Shown piece by piece: positions 9,881-20,270 of a stretch of DNA of 64,000 nucleotides (position 1 is its first letter; each line of letters starts with the position of its first letter). Source of the DNA: Tillandsia leiboldiana (taxonomy: Eukaryota; Streptophyta; Magnoliopsida; Poales; Bromeliaceae). The stretch covers positions 1 through 64,000 of the forward strand of contig JAQNDB010000199.1 in the NCBI GenBank assembly GCA_029204045.2, written 5' to 3'. The translations under genes and the position numbers were made by a program. The notes under the pieces were generated by a model. The model worked only from the letters and a program-made list of their open reading frames with translations, did not search any database and was not told the origin of the DNA.

Positions 9881-12851
9881 GGCTCCCTTGGGTTTTTTTC
9901 CAGGCTTTTTGACCTCTTCTCTCTGTGGGCCCTTAAGGAAATTTCGTCCTTTATCAGTGCAGCACACTTTGGAAGACTTTGGGGATTTTTTGGGAGTTCA
10001 TCACATCGGCCTTTTCTGCGACGCGGCGCACAGTGACACATCTACTTCGACGACCCGTTTCGTCGCATTTTAGTGCGCGGACTCCCCCGACTCACCCCGA
10101 TCTCCGTTTTTGGCGATTCTTGCGCCGTCGGGCTCACAACTGGTAGGACTCCAACTTTGGTGTTCTGAGTTTTCTCATTTTCCATGCGGATTTTGGAGTT
10201 TCTTGAGCTTTCATCTGCCCCATTTTTCTTTGCAGATTTTTGGACAGCACTGCGGAGTTTTAGTTATATCTTTGCGCACAGACATCGGATCGAGGTGATT
10301 CAAAAGGCGATTTTCATCTACTTTTCTCAGAATTTTTTGAGTTTTCTTCGAAGGTGAGAATCTTTCTTCTTCCCGAGTTCTTAACACAGGATTTTGGTAC
10401 AGTTTTGTTTGGGGTGTTTCCCTTGCCGATTTTATATCTCAGCGTAGGAAACTCGGAATTGGGCGTGCAGGTATTCGTTTCGAAGCTATCGACGCGTAGA
10501 TCGTAGGGATATTTTATTTTGAATTTTTCGAGCACAGTCAGCAGGTGAAATAATCGCATCTTGGCGGCGGAAATTCAGTGTTGTGTTCTTGGCAGATTTT
10601 TGGGATTAAAGTGTAACGGTAGCTTTTTGTTGTACCCAGGAGAGATTGTGGACAGTACTGGACCCGTTGGACTTTGAGTTGCTGTTTTTATGGTATTATC
10701 AGCTGTAGGACTTTTGGCAGTTCGACTTTTTAGGTGGGTGGCTTCGCTTTCAGGAACTGTGGACTGAGCACTAATTCTATTGTTATAGAATCATGCATGT
10801 TAGTGATTGGACTTGGGTAGCATGCTAGAGTGTAGGAATTGTTGTTCCTTGTATTATATGTCGATCTTGTGATCTTTTACTTCCTTCTATCTATTAAATT
10901 ATAGTATCTTGAAACCTGACCTAGCACCCCCGTCATATGTTGCATGTGTAACCAGACCAGTAGAAAACCCTCACTTGGGCTAGGGTTATTTAAGTTTAGA
11001 CATCCACACTTTATGTTTTCATTCATGGACTTAGTGTTATCCTCGCCCGGGTAGTGGGCCGAGCGGTCGGGACTTCTTTTTAGTGTGGGATGCATTTGCA
11101 CTCGTGCTTGGGAGCAGAGTGGAGTCTGGTAGATGTAGTGGATCGCTTGTCTGTACCGGGAACCGTTTGGGGTAAACTGTGGTCCCGGGAGATCTTGTTT
11201 TCCCCTGTCTGGGTTGTCGCCACTGTATTAGTGGCAGTAGTTTACTAGTGTTAGCCGGACCTAGAACCCAGAACCCTTTTCGACATACAAATGATTTTAG
11301 TCTACCAAGGTTTATTCCAAGCATCGAAGGGCCGCTGGAGTCTGTTCTTGTTTGATTGGACAAAGGCATCAGCCCTTCGGGGTTTGGGTAAAACACTTGT
11401 TTTTCTAACTGTTTTTCTAAAAAGAACTAAAAATCATTAAAAATGGATTTCTTCTCAAAACAAGATAGCTTTTCAAAAAGGGCACTACTTTTAATCCTCA
11501 CCCTGTGTGGGTTGAGTGAAAATGGTTTTCAATAACAAATGTCACCTTTTTCCTGTAAATCTCTCCACTCGAAAGGATTCGAGTGGTCTGGATTCTAGGG
11601 GCCGTTTCTTTATCGGGACGAAAGCCACGGGGGCCGAGCCTGGAACCTGTTCTTGTTTGATAGGGTTATAGGTATAGGTCTCCCGAAACTTTCGGGCCCA
11701 GGTTGGTGTCTTCTGCGTGTTGTTCAGAGATTGTTGTGTTCCCGAACTATAAGGGGGCGGAAACTTCGATAGGCGGAGCCTAGAGTCTGTTCTTGTTTAA
11801 TAGGGTTCTTAGCGCCAGTCTATCGGGTTTCCGAACCCTTATGGTGTCGGCCTTTCCTGTGAGTTTAGTGTTCTTTGATGGGAGCCGTCTGGTGGACGGT
11901 GTCCCCGGCTGTGTGGTTTCCAGCCTGTGAGTGAGCGTTGGTGTTGTTAGTCGATCTAGTGATCATGGTTTGGACTATAGCCTGCATGAGCCATTTTGAG
12001 CTCGACAGAGATGCGCTGATACCTTCCTCGGTGGGGTCGCGCCCCTCGAGTGCCACTCCGGAGTTGGGCCTGTTACTTACTATCGCGACTTGTCGACGCA
12101 GTCCCTCTGACTGGGCCAGTTTTGGCAGTCACGGACACCCTACGGTAGACCCGTCCTGTTGAGGATGTGCGGCAGTAGGTGGGCGCAGGTTTGACGGGAC
12201 CCTATGCGGCAGTCAGTATAGATTGGGTGAGTATACTGTGTGTGTTAGTAGATGCATCATGTTTCCATCTGTTCCACTTTTTGAGCATCTAGATAGAGGC
12301 ATGGTAGCTGTAGAGTTACTTTTCCAGCCTTTCATTTCAGTATTATATTGTTACTTTTTGCCTCTAGTAGACTTAGTGGGCAGACCGTCAGGCTCGTTGG
12401 CGGCACCCACTGAGAACTACTTGGGACGTAGTTCTCACACCCGTCGTGGTGTCTTTTCCCGCAGGGACTTCTACTCCTGTTCCTGCTGCTCCTGTTGCTG
12501 ATCCGACTGATCGAGGTAAGGGAGTCACGAGATAGATCCCTACCAGTCATCGTCGTCCAGAGTGTAGATGTACCCCTTTACTTTTGAGAGTTCTTATTGA
12601 GAGACTTTTGTAGTGAGGTATAGAGTTGTACTTTTTATTTTACTGCTGGAGAGATTATGTACTTTGGAGAGGTTTTTGAGTTGCAGTTATATTTTCATTT
12701 TTTAGCAGTCTACTTTCAGCTCTGATATCTGTATTGTATAGTTGATCTTTTGCAGGTTAGTCGCTTCGTCTATACGGGGCTTCCCGTATGGACGGCGGAT
12801 CTGTTGGCGAGCCCGGGTCGCAGTTTCGACGCCGGGGCGTGACAGATTAGG

Positions 12852-12863
12852 TGGTATCAGAGC
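12852..12863 (+). promoter_or_regulatory. G1 primer-binding site
   Basis: TGGTATCAGAGC lies 7 bases after the LTR end and matches the 3' end of initiator tRNA-Met. Confidence 0.85.
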
Positions 12864-13797
12864 CTAGGTTGTAGGTCATTGTGGACTTAGAAACCCTAGG
12901 CTTGTGGTTAGACATTAGGATGACTACGTGAGAGTCGTGACTGTTAGCGAGAGTCCTGATTGGGTTCCAAACTCTCCTAGGGGATGGGATGAGTGACCGA
13001 CATGTCTTCCTTCAGTGGCAACTATGTTGGCTGCAGACAACATAGTACTACGGGAAGAGGGACATGCCTTTGACTTTCGCTTGATTGGGTTGAGTGTTGT
13101 TTGGTACTGTCCTAATATTTGCATGTGTATTGCAGGTGGGCACGATGCCTCCCCGACGCAGGGTACAGACGCGTTCTCTGTTACGGCTTTTTGGTATTGG
13201 CATATTTCGTGAGTCAAGTCAGTGAGTTGAGTCGGAGTCTTAAAGGGATCAAATTGTCAATCAGCAATCAAAGACTTAGAGAAGATTCAACAAGAGCTCA
13301 AGTTGACACTCAGTGTCTTGAGTCTTGAAGATTGAAGTTGAAGAATTGTTGGATCAGTTACATCAATCTCAAGAAGAAAGTATTCACAAGGATCAGGTAT
13401 GTTTAACTAAATAATTTTGGTGATCCGAATACTTTCTTATAGTATAGAAACACTTGGATGAATTTTTAATTGCATAAAAATCAAAAACTGGACATGGGAC
13501 ATGTTCAGGATCCGGATCAGACAATCCAATCCGGATCCCGAAGGGTACTTGTTCATTGGCAATTTCAATCCGGATCCTAGGCCATTCCGATCCGGATCCC
13601 GAACATGGGACTTTGCTGAATTGCATGAACGATCCGGATCGGACCTTGCAATCCGGATCCCGAACCATTGGTTTTCTGGAATCGTCAATCTCGTTACGAC
13701 GATCCGGATCGCAGTAAATCCGATCCGGATCGCCATCCTGAAAATTTCCAGATAAGGTATGTTTTTGATTCTTATCTCTTTCCAAAGGTTTCTAAAC

Positions 13798-13806
13798 TAT
13801 AAATAG
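13798..13806 (+). promoter_or_regulatory. C2 5' LTR TATA box
   Basis: TATAAATAG follows the palindrome block by about 60 bases. The same box is at 18822-18830 in the other LTR. Confidence 0.75.
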
Positions 13807-14056
13807 ACATTTAGGGTTTCTCAAAAATGGGGGTGCTACGGCCGATCAATTTCTAAAACACTTGAGAGCAACCCTAGAGGCTAGGTTTTCATCGTTCTTC
13901 TTTATAGCCTCTTTTAGGTCAATTCGATGGTTCTTTCAAGAACATATCTTTTGTCGAATTGATCTAATCTTTGCTTAGAGATTTCTTCTACGGTTCCTCA
14001 ATGAGAATCTAAGCAAAGGATCACCATTGAAGTCAATATTCTTATCGACTGAGTTT

Positions 14057-14163
14057 GCGTCGTGGATTCGACGTGGCATCGTGGATTCGGTGTGCTAAAG
14101 GCGTTTCGTGGATTCGAAACGTGTGCTCGTGGATTCGAGTGGCGTTCGTGGATTCGAACGTGC
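14057..14163 (+). repeat. TGGATT-loop hairpin array in C2 leader
   Basis: Five hairpins share the loop TGGATT, with stems GTCG/CGAC, ATCG/CGGT (one wobble), TTTCG/CGAAA, CTCG/CGAG and GTTCG/CGAAC. The array lies about 260 bases after the TATA box, so it should be in the RNA leader. A matching array is at 19081-19188. Confidence 0.82.
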
Positions 14164-14583
14164 GCAGTGGACGTGCAAACAGTGGAGCGCGAGGTCCAAG
14201 AAATTGAAGGAGGGGTTAAATCCGTGGAGACGGTAATCACCTTGTTATTCTTCTTTTCTTAGGGATTGTTATTGCGTGGATATCCAACCGGTCAGCGCAA
14301 GGTCCGAAGAAGCTGAAGGAGGGGTCGAGTCCGTGGAGTCGGTAATCACCTTGTTATTCTTCTATTCTTAGTGGATTGTTATTGCGTGTTGGTCCCGTGG
14401 TTTTTCTCCTGGATTGGAGTTTCCACGTAAATCTCGGTGTGCTGGTTTTATTTTCCGCATTGGTTTTTATTTTGCACTGAGATTTGGTTTTATAAGTATT
14501 ACACCTAGTCACCCCCCCCTCTAGTTGTTTGATAGTACCTATTTAGATCCTGGTGGATCCTTAATATTATAAAAACCAACAAG

Positions 14584-14595
14584 TGGTATCGGAGC
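14584..14595 (+). promoter_or_regulatory. C2 primer-binding site, one mismatch
   Basis: TGGTATCGGAGC has G where the other elements here have A. It still matches initiator tRNA-Met at 11 of 12 positions. Confidence 0.8.
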
Positions 14596-14615
14596 GGGTT
14601 TTAGGTTTATCTATC

Positions 14616-16574
14616 ATGTTGGGTGAAAGTGGTAATATTTATAGGCCTCCTCTTTTTGATGGGACTAATTATGCTTATTGGAAAGTGCGGATGAGAGCTT
14701 TTCTCATCGCAATTGATGAGCGGGTATGGCAATCCGTGGAATACGGTTGGGTGCATCCTGTTGAGGAAGTAGGAAATTCTACTACCCCAAAACCTCGCTC
14801 TAGATGGTCCAAAGAGGAATTTGAAAGATCTTCTTACAATGGGAAAGGTATGAACGCTTTATTTAATTCTCTTTCCTCGACTGAATTTACACGAATTTCC
14901 GCGTGTGAAACCGCGAAGGAAATTTGGGATATTCTCAAAATTACACATGAGGGTACTAATCTTGTAAAAATTCAAAAGCTCCAGATGCTTACAAGTCAAT
15001 TTGACTCTATTCATATGGAAGAGCATGAATTGTTTACAGATTATTACACTAGACTTCAAGATGTAATTAATACATGTGCTAATTTAGGAGAAAAGATCCC
15101 GGAGTCGAAAATTGTAAGAAAGATACTTCGGACTCTTCCGGAACGGTTTAGGGCAAAGGTTACCGCCATTGAAACCGTTAGTCATCCGGATGAGATGAGT
15201 GTAGAGGAATTAGTAGGCGCTTTGCAAACTTATGAAATGACTTTTCCTACTAATCAAGTTTCTTCCAAGTCTTCTTTTAAGCTTACAGGTATTGCATTCA
15301 AATCAACAAAGGAAGAAGATAGCGAATCAAGTTCCGACGATGAAATCTCTTTTGCCGATTTTGAAGAACAATTGGCGCGGATCACAAAGAAATTTCGTCG
15401 GAAGTTTTGGAAGAATCGAACCGATGGATCTTCATCCACGAAATCATCTAAAGGATCATCGGGTTCTAAATCCTCTAACCTCAAAGGCGTTGCAAAACCT
15501 TCTAAAGAAAAAGAAAAAGAAGATTTCGAAGGGGAAATCCAATGCTATCGATGCAAAGGCTACGACCATTTTTCAACGGATTGTCCTTCTCCGAAATCAT
15601 ATAAAAAGAAGGCTTTGCAAGCGAAAACTTGGGACGATTCTACTTCTAATGAATCGACCTCAAGAAAAGAGGAAAACGCTGCTTTTCATACCTCTAAAAT
15701 TCCCTCTTCTAATTTGTGTTTATCATCTTTAGTCACTAACTCTACTCCTTTGATTTTGTATGAAACATCAACAACCGGCGGAGAGTCATCAAGTGAGGGG
15801 GAGTCGGACGAAGAAGAACTCGTTGAGGCATATGAACAACTTCTTACGGAATCAAAGAAGATGGCCAAACATATTAAGAAGTTGAGGAAGCAACAACTTG
15901 AAGATCAAGACGAGAATCATGCTTTAAAGATAAAACTTCATGATCTCGAGGAGGAACAAGGGCTTTTATTGAATAACAATAAAATCCTCCAAGAAAAGCT
16001 AAACCAATCGGAGACGAACGCAAAATCATATATGGACAAGATTGGTTTTCTAGAAAAACAGTTTGAGGAGATTCATGTCACCAACCAAGCTTTGACCAAG
16101 CAAGTTCATGAACTCAAATCCGACATACAAAGGATTTCAACCGGTTCGAAGAAACATGATTGTATGTCCGGACTAGGTCAAACAAGCAAGGTTGGTTTGG
16201 GATTCAAAAAGGACCAAACTGTGCATGCTTCAAGTTCCACAATGAAATTGAAAGGAAGAACTTGTCACTTATGTGGACTTGAAGGACATTTGGTGAAGAA
16301 TTGCCCGAAAAAGAGAAAGAAGAATCCTTCGGCAACTTCATCTACGGAGCGAACTCAACGGGATCAAAAGACACATCAAGTCAATGGAGTTCACTCAACC
16401 CACCTAAGGTCCGAGCCACATCATCAATCATACAAGTGGATCATTGCGAGGCAAAGACCTAAGGTGGATCAACAGTCAAAGCGGACAACCCCCGGCCACA
16501 ACGAATCAAGACAACCCAAAATCCAGCGATTTTGGATTCGGAAAGGTGATATCTTTCCGTGTCTTAAGTTCTAA
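14616..16574 (+). CDS. gag: C2 Gag protein (652 aa), intact
   Basis: I chose ATG 14616 because the copia gag N-terminus (MLGESGNIYRPPLFDGTNYA) begins there; the open frame extends upstream only through the primer site without another ATG. The N-terminal 200 residues are a DUF4219/UBN2-type gag domain. An acidic linker leads to zinc knuckle 1 (C-Y-R-C...H...C), a long coiled coil (about residues 410-510) and zinc knuckle 2 (C-H-L-C...H...C); both have perfect C-X2-C-X4-H-X4-C spacing. It should coat the element's RNA and form particles. It is about 40% identical or better to C3 Gag by eye, so it is a different family in the same lineage. It ends at the same position (KGDIFPCL) where C3 gag also ends. 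Confidence 0.92.
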   Translation: MLGESGNIYRPPLFDGTNYAYWKVRMRAFLIAIDERVWQSVEYGWVHPVEEVGNSTTPKPRSRWSKEEFERSSYNGKGMNALFNSLSSTEFTRISACETAKEIWDILKITHEGTNLVKIQKLQMLTSQFDSIHMEEHELFTDYYTRLQDVINTCANLGEKIPESKIVRKILRTLPERFRAKVTAIETVSHPDEMSVEELVGALQTYEMTFPTNQVSSKSSFKLTGIAFKSTKEEDSESSSDDEISFADFEEQLARITKKFRRKFWKNRTDGSSSTKSSKGSSGSKSSNLKGVAKPSKEKEKEDFEGEIQCYRCKGYDHFSTDCPSPKSYKKKALQAKTWDDSTSNESTSRKEENAAFHTSKIPSSNLCLSSLVTNSTPLILYETSTTGGESSSEGESDEEELVEAYEQLLTESKKMAKHIKKLRKQQLEDQDENHALKIKLHDLEEEQGLLLNNNKILQEKLNQSETNAKSYMDKIGFLEKQFEEIHVTNQALTKQVHELKSDIQRISTGSKKHDCMSGLGQTSKVGLGFKKDQTVHASSSTMKLKGRTCHLCGLEGHLVKNCPKKRKKNPSATSSTERTQRDQKTHQVNGVHSTHLRSEPHHQSYKWIIARQRPKVDQQSKRTTPGHNESRQPKIQRFWIRKGDIFPCLKF

Positions 16575-16985
16575 TTAGCTTATGACTGTATGTAATGCTT
16601 TGATTGGTTTTCTTTTCATATTTTTCTGAATCTCTGCATTACATGTTTTCAATGCTCTTCGTTTTTATGTTTTGTTTTTGAACAAAAGGTTTTTAACGAA
16701 CGAGTGCATTGAATAAAAAGGGCTTCACGTTCATTCACTCCAAATTAATTTTTTATGGATTATCAACTTTACTCCATAATCATAATCTTGAAGATACTTC
16801 ATTATAGGAGTTTTTGATATTATAAGCATCAAATTTTAGAAATCATGTGTGATCTTTAGATGCTTAATCTATCTCGGTTGTGTGAATTCATTGTGATAAA
16901 TGTGAGACAACCGATAGGCTAAGATTTGGGATTTAATTCTTTCACGTAAGAGATTGCTTTCTTACAAGGGTAAATAAGTGAATTG

Positions 16986-17238
16986 TAAAAGATGTGGAAA
17001 GAGTTACATCCGAAAGGAGTGTGAAAACTACCACCACATGTAGGAAAGAGCTGCCACCCCGGTCGTCCGGTTTGTGTGTGAAGCTACCACATGTTATGGA
17101 TGCTTGAAATTTTTTTTTTAAAAAAAATTTAATTTTTAGTTGAAGCATTTGGAGATTCATATTCAAAGTTCTTATTTTGAACAATCTCCTGGTTGGTATA
17201 AGGTGGGATAGTTAAAAAGATGCTCAAAGAGCCACCCT
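16986..17238 (+). other. Conserved non-coding block, C2 copy
   Basis: Phrases in order: GATGTGGAAAGAGTTACATC, GAGTGTGAAAACTACCACCA, GGAAAGAGCTGCCACC, CGGTCGTCCG, AGCTACCACATGT, then AGATGCTCAAAGAGCCAC. The same phrases in the same order and sense occur in C3 (46770-46540, minus strand), although most surrounding sequence differs. Confidence 0.85.
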
Positions 17239-17730
17239 TAGGTAATTTAGTGCTTATCTCAATTTGAAAGGGTAGAATTCAAAATTGATGTCATTTGGAA
17301 AATCTCCGTAAGTCATCTTTGTAAATCCGTTACATCTTGATAGAGTTTGGATCTCAAGATTATTTTTGATGACTTGTGTTTGATGAATATAACATGAAAA
17401 ACTGTTTATAATGTTTTATCTTTGTTTTTCATGATTTAGGAGTAAATCTTTTTAATTTTGTGAAATTAATTGGATTGAATGGCATCTGTGTGATCTCATA
17501 ATATTTCAAAGCACTTAAATTGTTTTCTTGATGGAACACAAATCGGTATTTGAAAAGATTCCAAAATCTGGATTTGTTTCAAGAAATTATTTGATTTTTG
17601 CTTTCTGGTACCGGTACGCAATCTGCATTTTTGTTATATACCGGAACTGAGCTTTTATCTCTCTTTCTCTATGAACTAATGTTGTTAGATTTCCTTTTGT
17701 CTTTTAATTTCACTGTTTGACAATTTGTGA

Positions 17731-17837
17731 CAAAAAGGGGGAGAAGAGAATGACGGAGATGAGGAGATGAGATCATCGAGAGGAGATAGGACAAACAAAA
17801 AAGGGGGAGAACAGAGATGCTCAAGAAAGGGGGAGAA
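17731..17837 (+). promoter_or_regulatory. Extra polypurine tracts in C2
   Basis: CAAAAAGGGGGAGA or a close variant occurs at 17731, about 17797 and about 17825, several hundred bases before the terminal tract. Multiple polypurine tracts are a described feature of Sireviruses. Confidence 0.65.
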
Positions 17838-18190
17838 CATGGAGAACATGTTAGAGATGCTCAAGATAGGGAGATAAAGAAAAGATTGAAAGAGCCGAAA
17901 AACAAAAGAACCAAAAGGACGAATCAAATGTAGGATTTTAATTTCTAACGACTAACGTTTGATTTTGTTTGGAGTTTTGTTTTGCAGGAATTACATCACT
18001 TTAAGACTCAAAGTCCTAAGTCATAGAGTATGTTCTAGGACTGTTTGGTTCAAATGTAATTTTGTATTTATTGGATCTTTCACGCAAAGAAAATCAATGT
18101 TTTGGTGATAACATTGAATTTCGACTTTTTGGTTTAAGATGAGTGACTTGAGCGCTTTTATGTATTTTTGGGTTTTGTCACGAAATTGCC

Positions 18191-18202
18191 AAAGGGGGAG
18201 AT
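18191..18202 (+). promoter_or_regulatory. C2 terminal polypurine tract
   Basis: AAAGGGGGAGAT directly precedes the 3' LTR. It would prime plus-strand synthesis. Confidence 0.85.
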
Positions 18203-19604
18203 TGTTACGGCTTTTTGGTATTGGCATATTTCGTGAGTCAAGTCAGTGAGTTGAGTCGGAGTCTTAAAGGGATCAAATTGTCAATCAGCAATCAAAGACT
18301 TAGAGAAGATTCAACAAGAGCTCAAGTTGACACTCAGTGTTTTGAGTCTTGAAGATTGAAGTTGAAGAATTGTTGGATCAGTTACATCAATCTCAAGAAG
18401 AAAGTATTCACAAGGATCAGGTATGTTTAACTAAATAATTTTGGTGATCCGAATACTTTCTTATAGTATAGAAACACTTGGATGAATTTTTAATTGCATA
18501 AAAATCAAAAACTGGACATGGGACATGTTCAGGATCCGGATCAGACAATCCAATCCGGATCCCGAAGGGTACTTGTTCATTGGCAATTTCAATCCGGATC
18601 CTAGGCCATTCCGATCCGGATCCCGAACATGGGACTTTGCTGAATTGCATGAACGATCCGGATCGGACCTTGCAATCCGGATCCCGAACCCTTGGTTTTC
18701 TGGAAGCGTCAATCTCGTTACGACGATCCGGATCGCAGTAAATCCGATCCGGATCGCCGTCCTGAAAATTTCCAGATAAGGTATGTTTTTGATTCTTATC
18801 TCTTTCCAAAGGTTTCTAAACTATAAATAGACATTTAGGGTTTCTCAAAAACGGGGGTGCTACGGCCGATCAATTTCTAAAACACTTGAGAGCAACCCTA
18901 GAGGCTAGGTTTTCATCGTTCTTCTTTATAGCCTCTTTTAGGTCAATTCGATGGTTCTTTCAAGAACATATCTTTTGTCGAATTGATCTAATCTTTGCTT
19001 AGAGATTTCTTCTACGGTTCCTCAATGAGAATCTAAGCAAAGGATCACCATTGAAGTCAATATTCTTATCGACTGAGTTTGCGTCGTGGATTCGACGTGG
19101 CATCGTGGATTCGGTGTGCTAAAGGCGTTTCGTGGATTCGAAACGTGTGCTCGTGGATTCGAGTGGCGTTCGTGGATTCGAACGTGCGCAGTGGACGTGC
19201 AAATGGTGGAGCGCGAGGTCCAAGAAATTGAAGGAGGGGTTAAATCCGTGGAGACGGTAATCACCTTGTTATTCTTCTTTTCTTAGGGATTGTTATTGCG
19301 TGGATATCCAACCGGTCAGCGCAAGGTCCGAAGAAGCTGAAGGAGGGGTCGAGTCCGTGGAGTCGGTAATCACCTTGTTATTCTTCTATTCTTAGTGGAT
19401 TGTTATTGCGTGTTGGTCCCGTGGTTTTTCTCCTGGATTGGAGTTTCCACGTAAATCTCGGTGTGCTGGTTTTATTTTCCGCATTGGTTTTTATTTTGCA
19501 CTGAGATTTGGTTTTATAAGTATTACACCTATTCACCCCCCCCTCTAGTTGTTTGATAGTACCTATTTAGATCCTTGTGGATCCGTAATATATAAAAACC
19601 AACA
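18203..19604 (+). repeat. C2 3' LTR
   Basis: This 1402-bp LTR is nearly identical to 13179-14581, with the palindrome block at 18529-18759, TATA at 18822-18830 and the hairpin array at 19081-19188. TTCTC, the duplicated target, follows. Confidence 0.93.
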
Positions 19605-20270
19605 TTCTCAGCTTTCCCCCTCTGATGAGCCTGGGCAGGAGGAGCCAGCGCAGGGTCAGCAGAGAGAGGTGCAGGAGCTCCGTGCCCAGATGGCACAGGT
19701 GTCTGAGGTTGTTCAGCGTCAGGAGGAGACTTCTCAGCGTCGGGAGGAGACCTTACGGCGCCAGGAGGAGGCTTCTCGCCGGCAGGAGGAGGTCTTGGGT
19801 CGGATGATGGTTCTGTTAGAGCAGAGGTCGCAGCCTGTGGTAGCACCCCACGATAGTTCGCCTGTGCTTTCTTCCCCAGCTGCGGTGCCCCCTATTGTTC
19901 CTCCAGCACCGGCAGTTCCTGTGGAGCCGGTTCTTTGCAGACCACCGTCTGGGTCGACGGGACCTCTGACTTCAGCTGAGCAGCGGGTGGTGGTGGATTT
20001 GTTGATGAGGTTTCGCCAGTTCGACCCACCCCGATTTTCTGGTATGGGAGCTGAGCCGTGGGAGGCCGAGTCTTGGATCACGGCCATGGAGCGTCATTTT
20101 GAGAGTTTGTTCATTGAGGATCGCTTCCGGGTTCTCTTGGCTACACATTTCTTGGAGAGCAACGCCGAGGCTTGGTGGCGGCGTGTGCGACCGGCTGGCC
20201 CGCCGGGGACGCAGCTTCTCACTTGGACTGAGTTCCGCAGTCTTCTCCTGGGAGCCTTCTTCCCTGAGAG

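Larger units (their letters stand above)
9048..12844 (+). repeat. G1 first LTR
   Basis: The LTR runs TGTAGTGG...GGCGTGACA, 3797 bp. In order it has a U3 with repeated ACGTGGC boxes (9374-9760), a palindrome (9803-9861), a TATA box TATAAATA (9873-9880), a donor-like AAG|GTGAGA (GT at 10354), three copies of the 18-nt CTGTTCTTGTTTGATTGG motif (11342, 11647, 11787) and a splice-acceptor-like TTTTGCAG near 12750. No coding potential is seen. Confidence 0.88.
13179..14581 (+). repeat. C2 5' LTR
   Basis: The LTR runs TGTTACGG...ACCAACA, 1403 bp. It holds a GATCCGGATC palindrome block (13505-13735), a TATA box (13798-13806) and five TGGATT-loop hairpins (14057-14163). Two later segments ending in GGTAATCACCTTGTTATTC (from about 14200 and 14320) are near-repeats. 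Confidence 0.93.
16575..18202 (+). other. C2 3' non-coding interior
   Basis: No open frame of note is present. It contains the conserved block shared with C3 (16986-17238), a purine-rich stretch with three GGGGGAGA tracts (17731-17837) and the terminal polypurine tract (18191-18202). Confidence 0.8.
13179..19604 (+). mobile_element. C2: gag-only Sirevirus-like copia element (TR-GAG type)
   Basis: Two LTRs of 1402-1403 bp flank a 3.6-kb interior with an intact gag and no protease, integrase, reverse transcriptase or RNase H. The target duplication TTCTC is perfect (13174-13178 and 19605-19609) and interrupts G1 gag. The two LTRs differ at about ten bases plus one indel by my reading (about 0.7%), so the insertion is young. 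Being able to insert without its own pol means its enzymes came from another element. Confidence 0.93.

Noticed and set aside
11342..11359. Hammerhead ribozyme (as in plant retrozymes) for the 18-nt motif
   Set aside because: The required CTGANGA and GAAA core boxes are not present around any copy. A CTGATGA at about 21887 also lacks the partner box.
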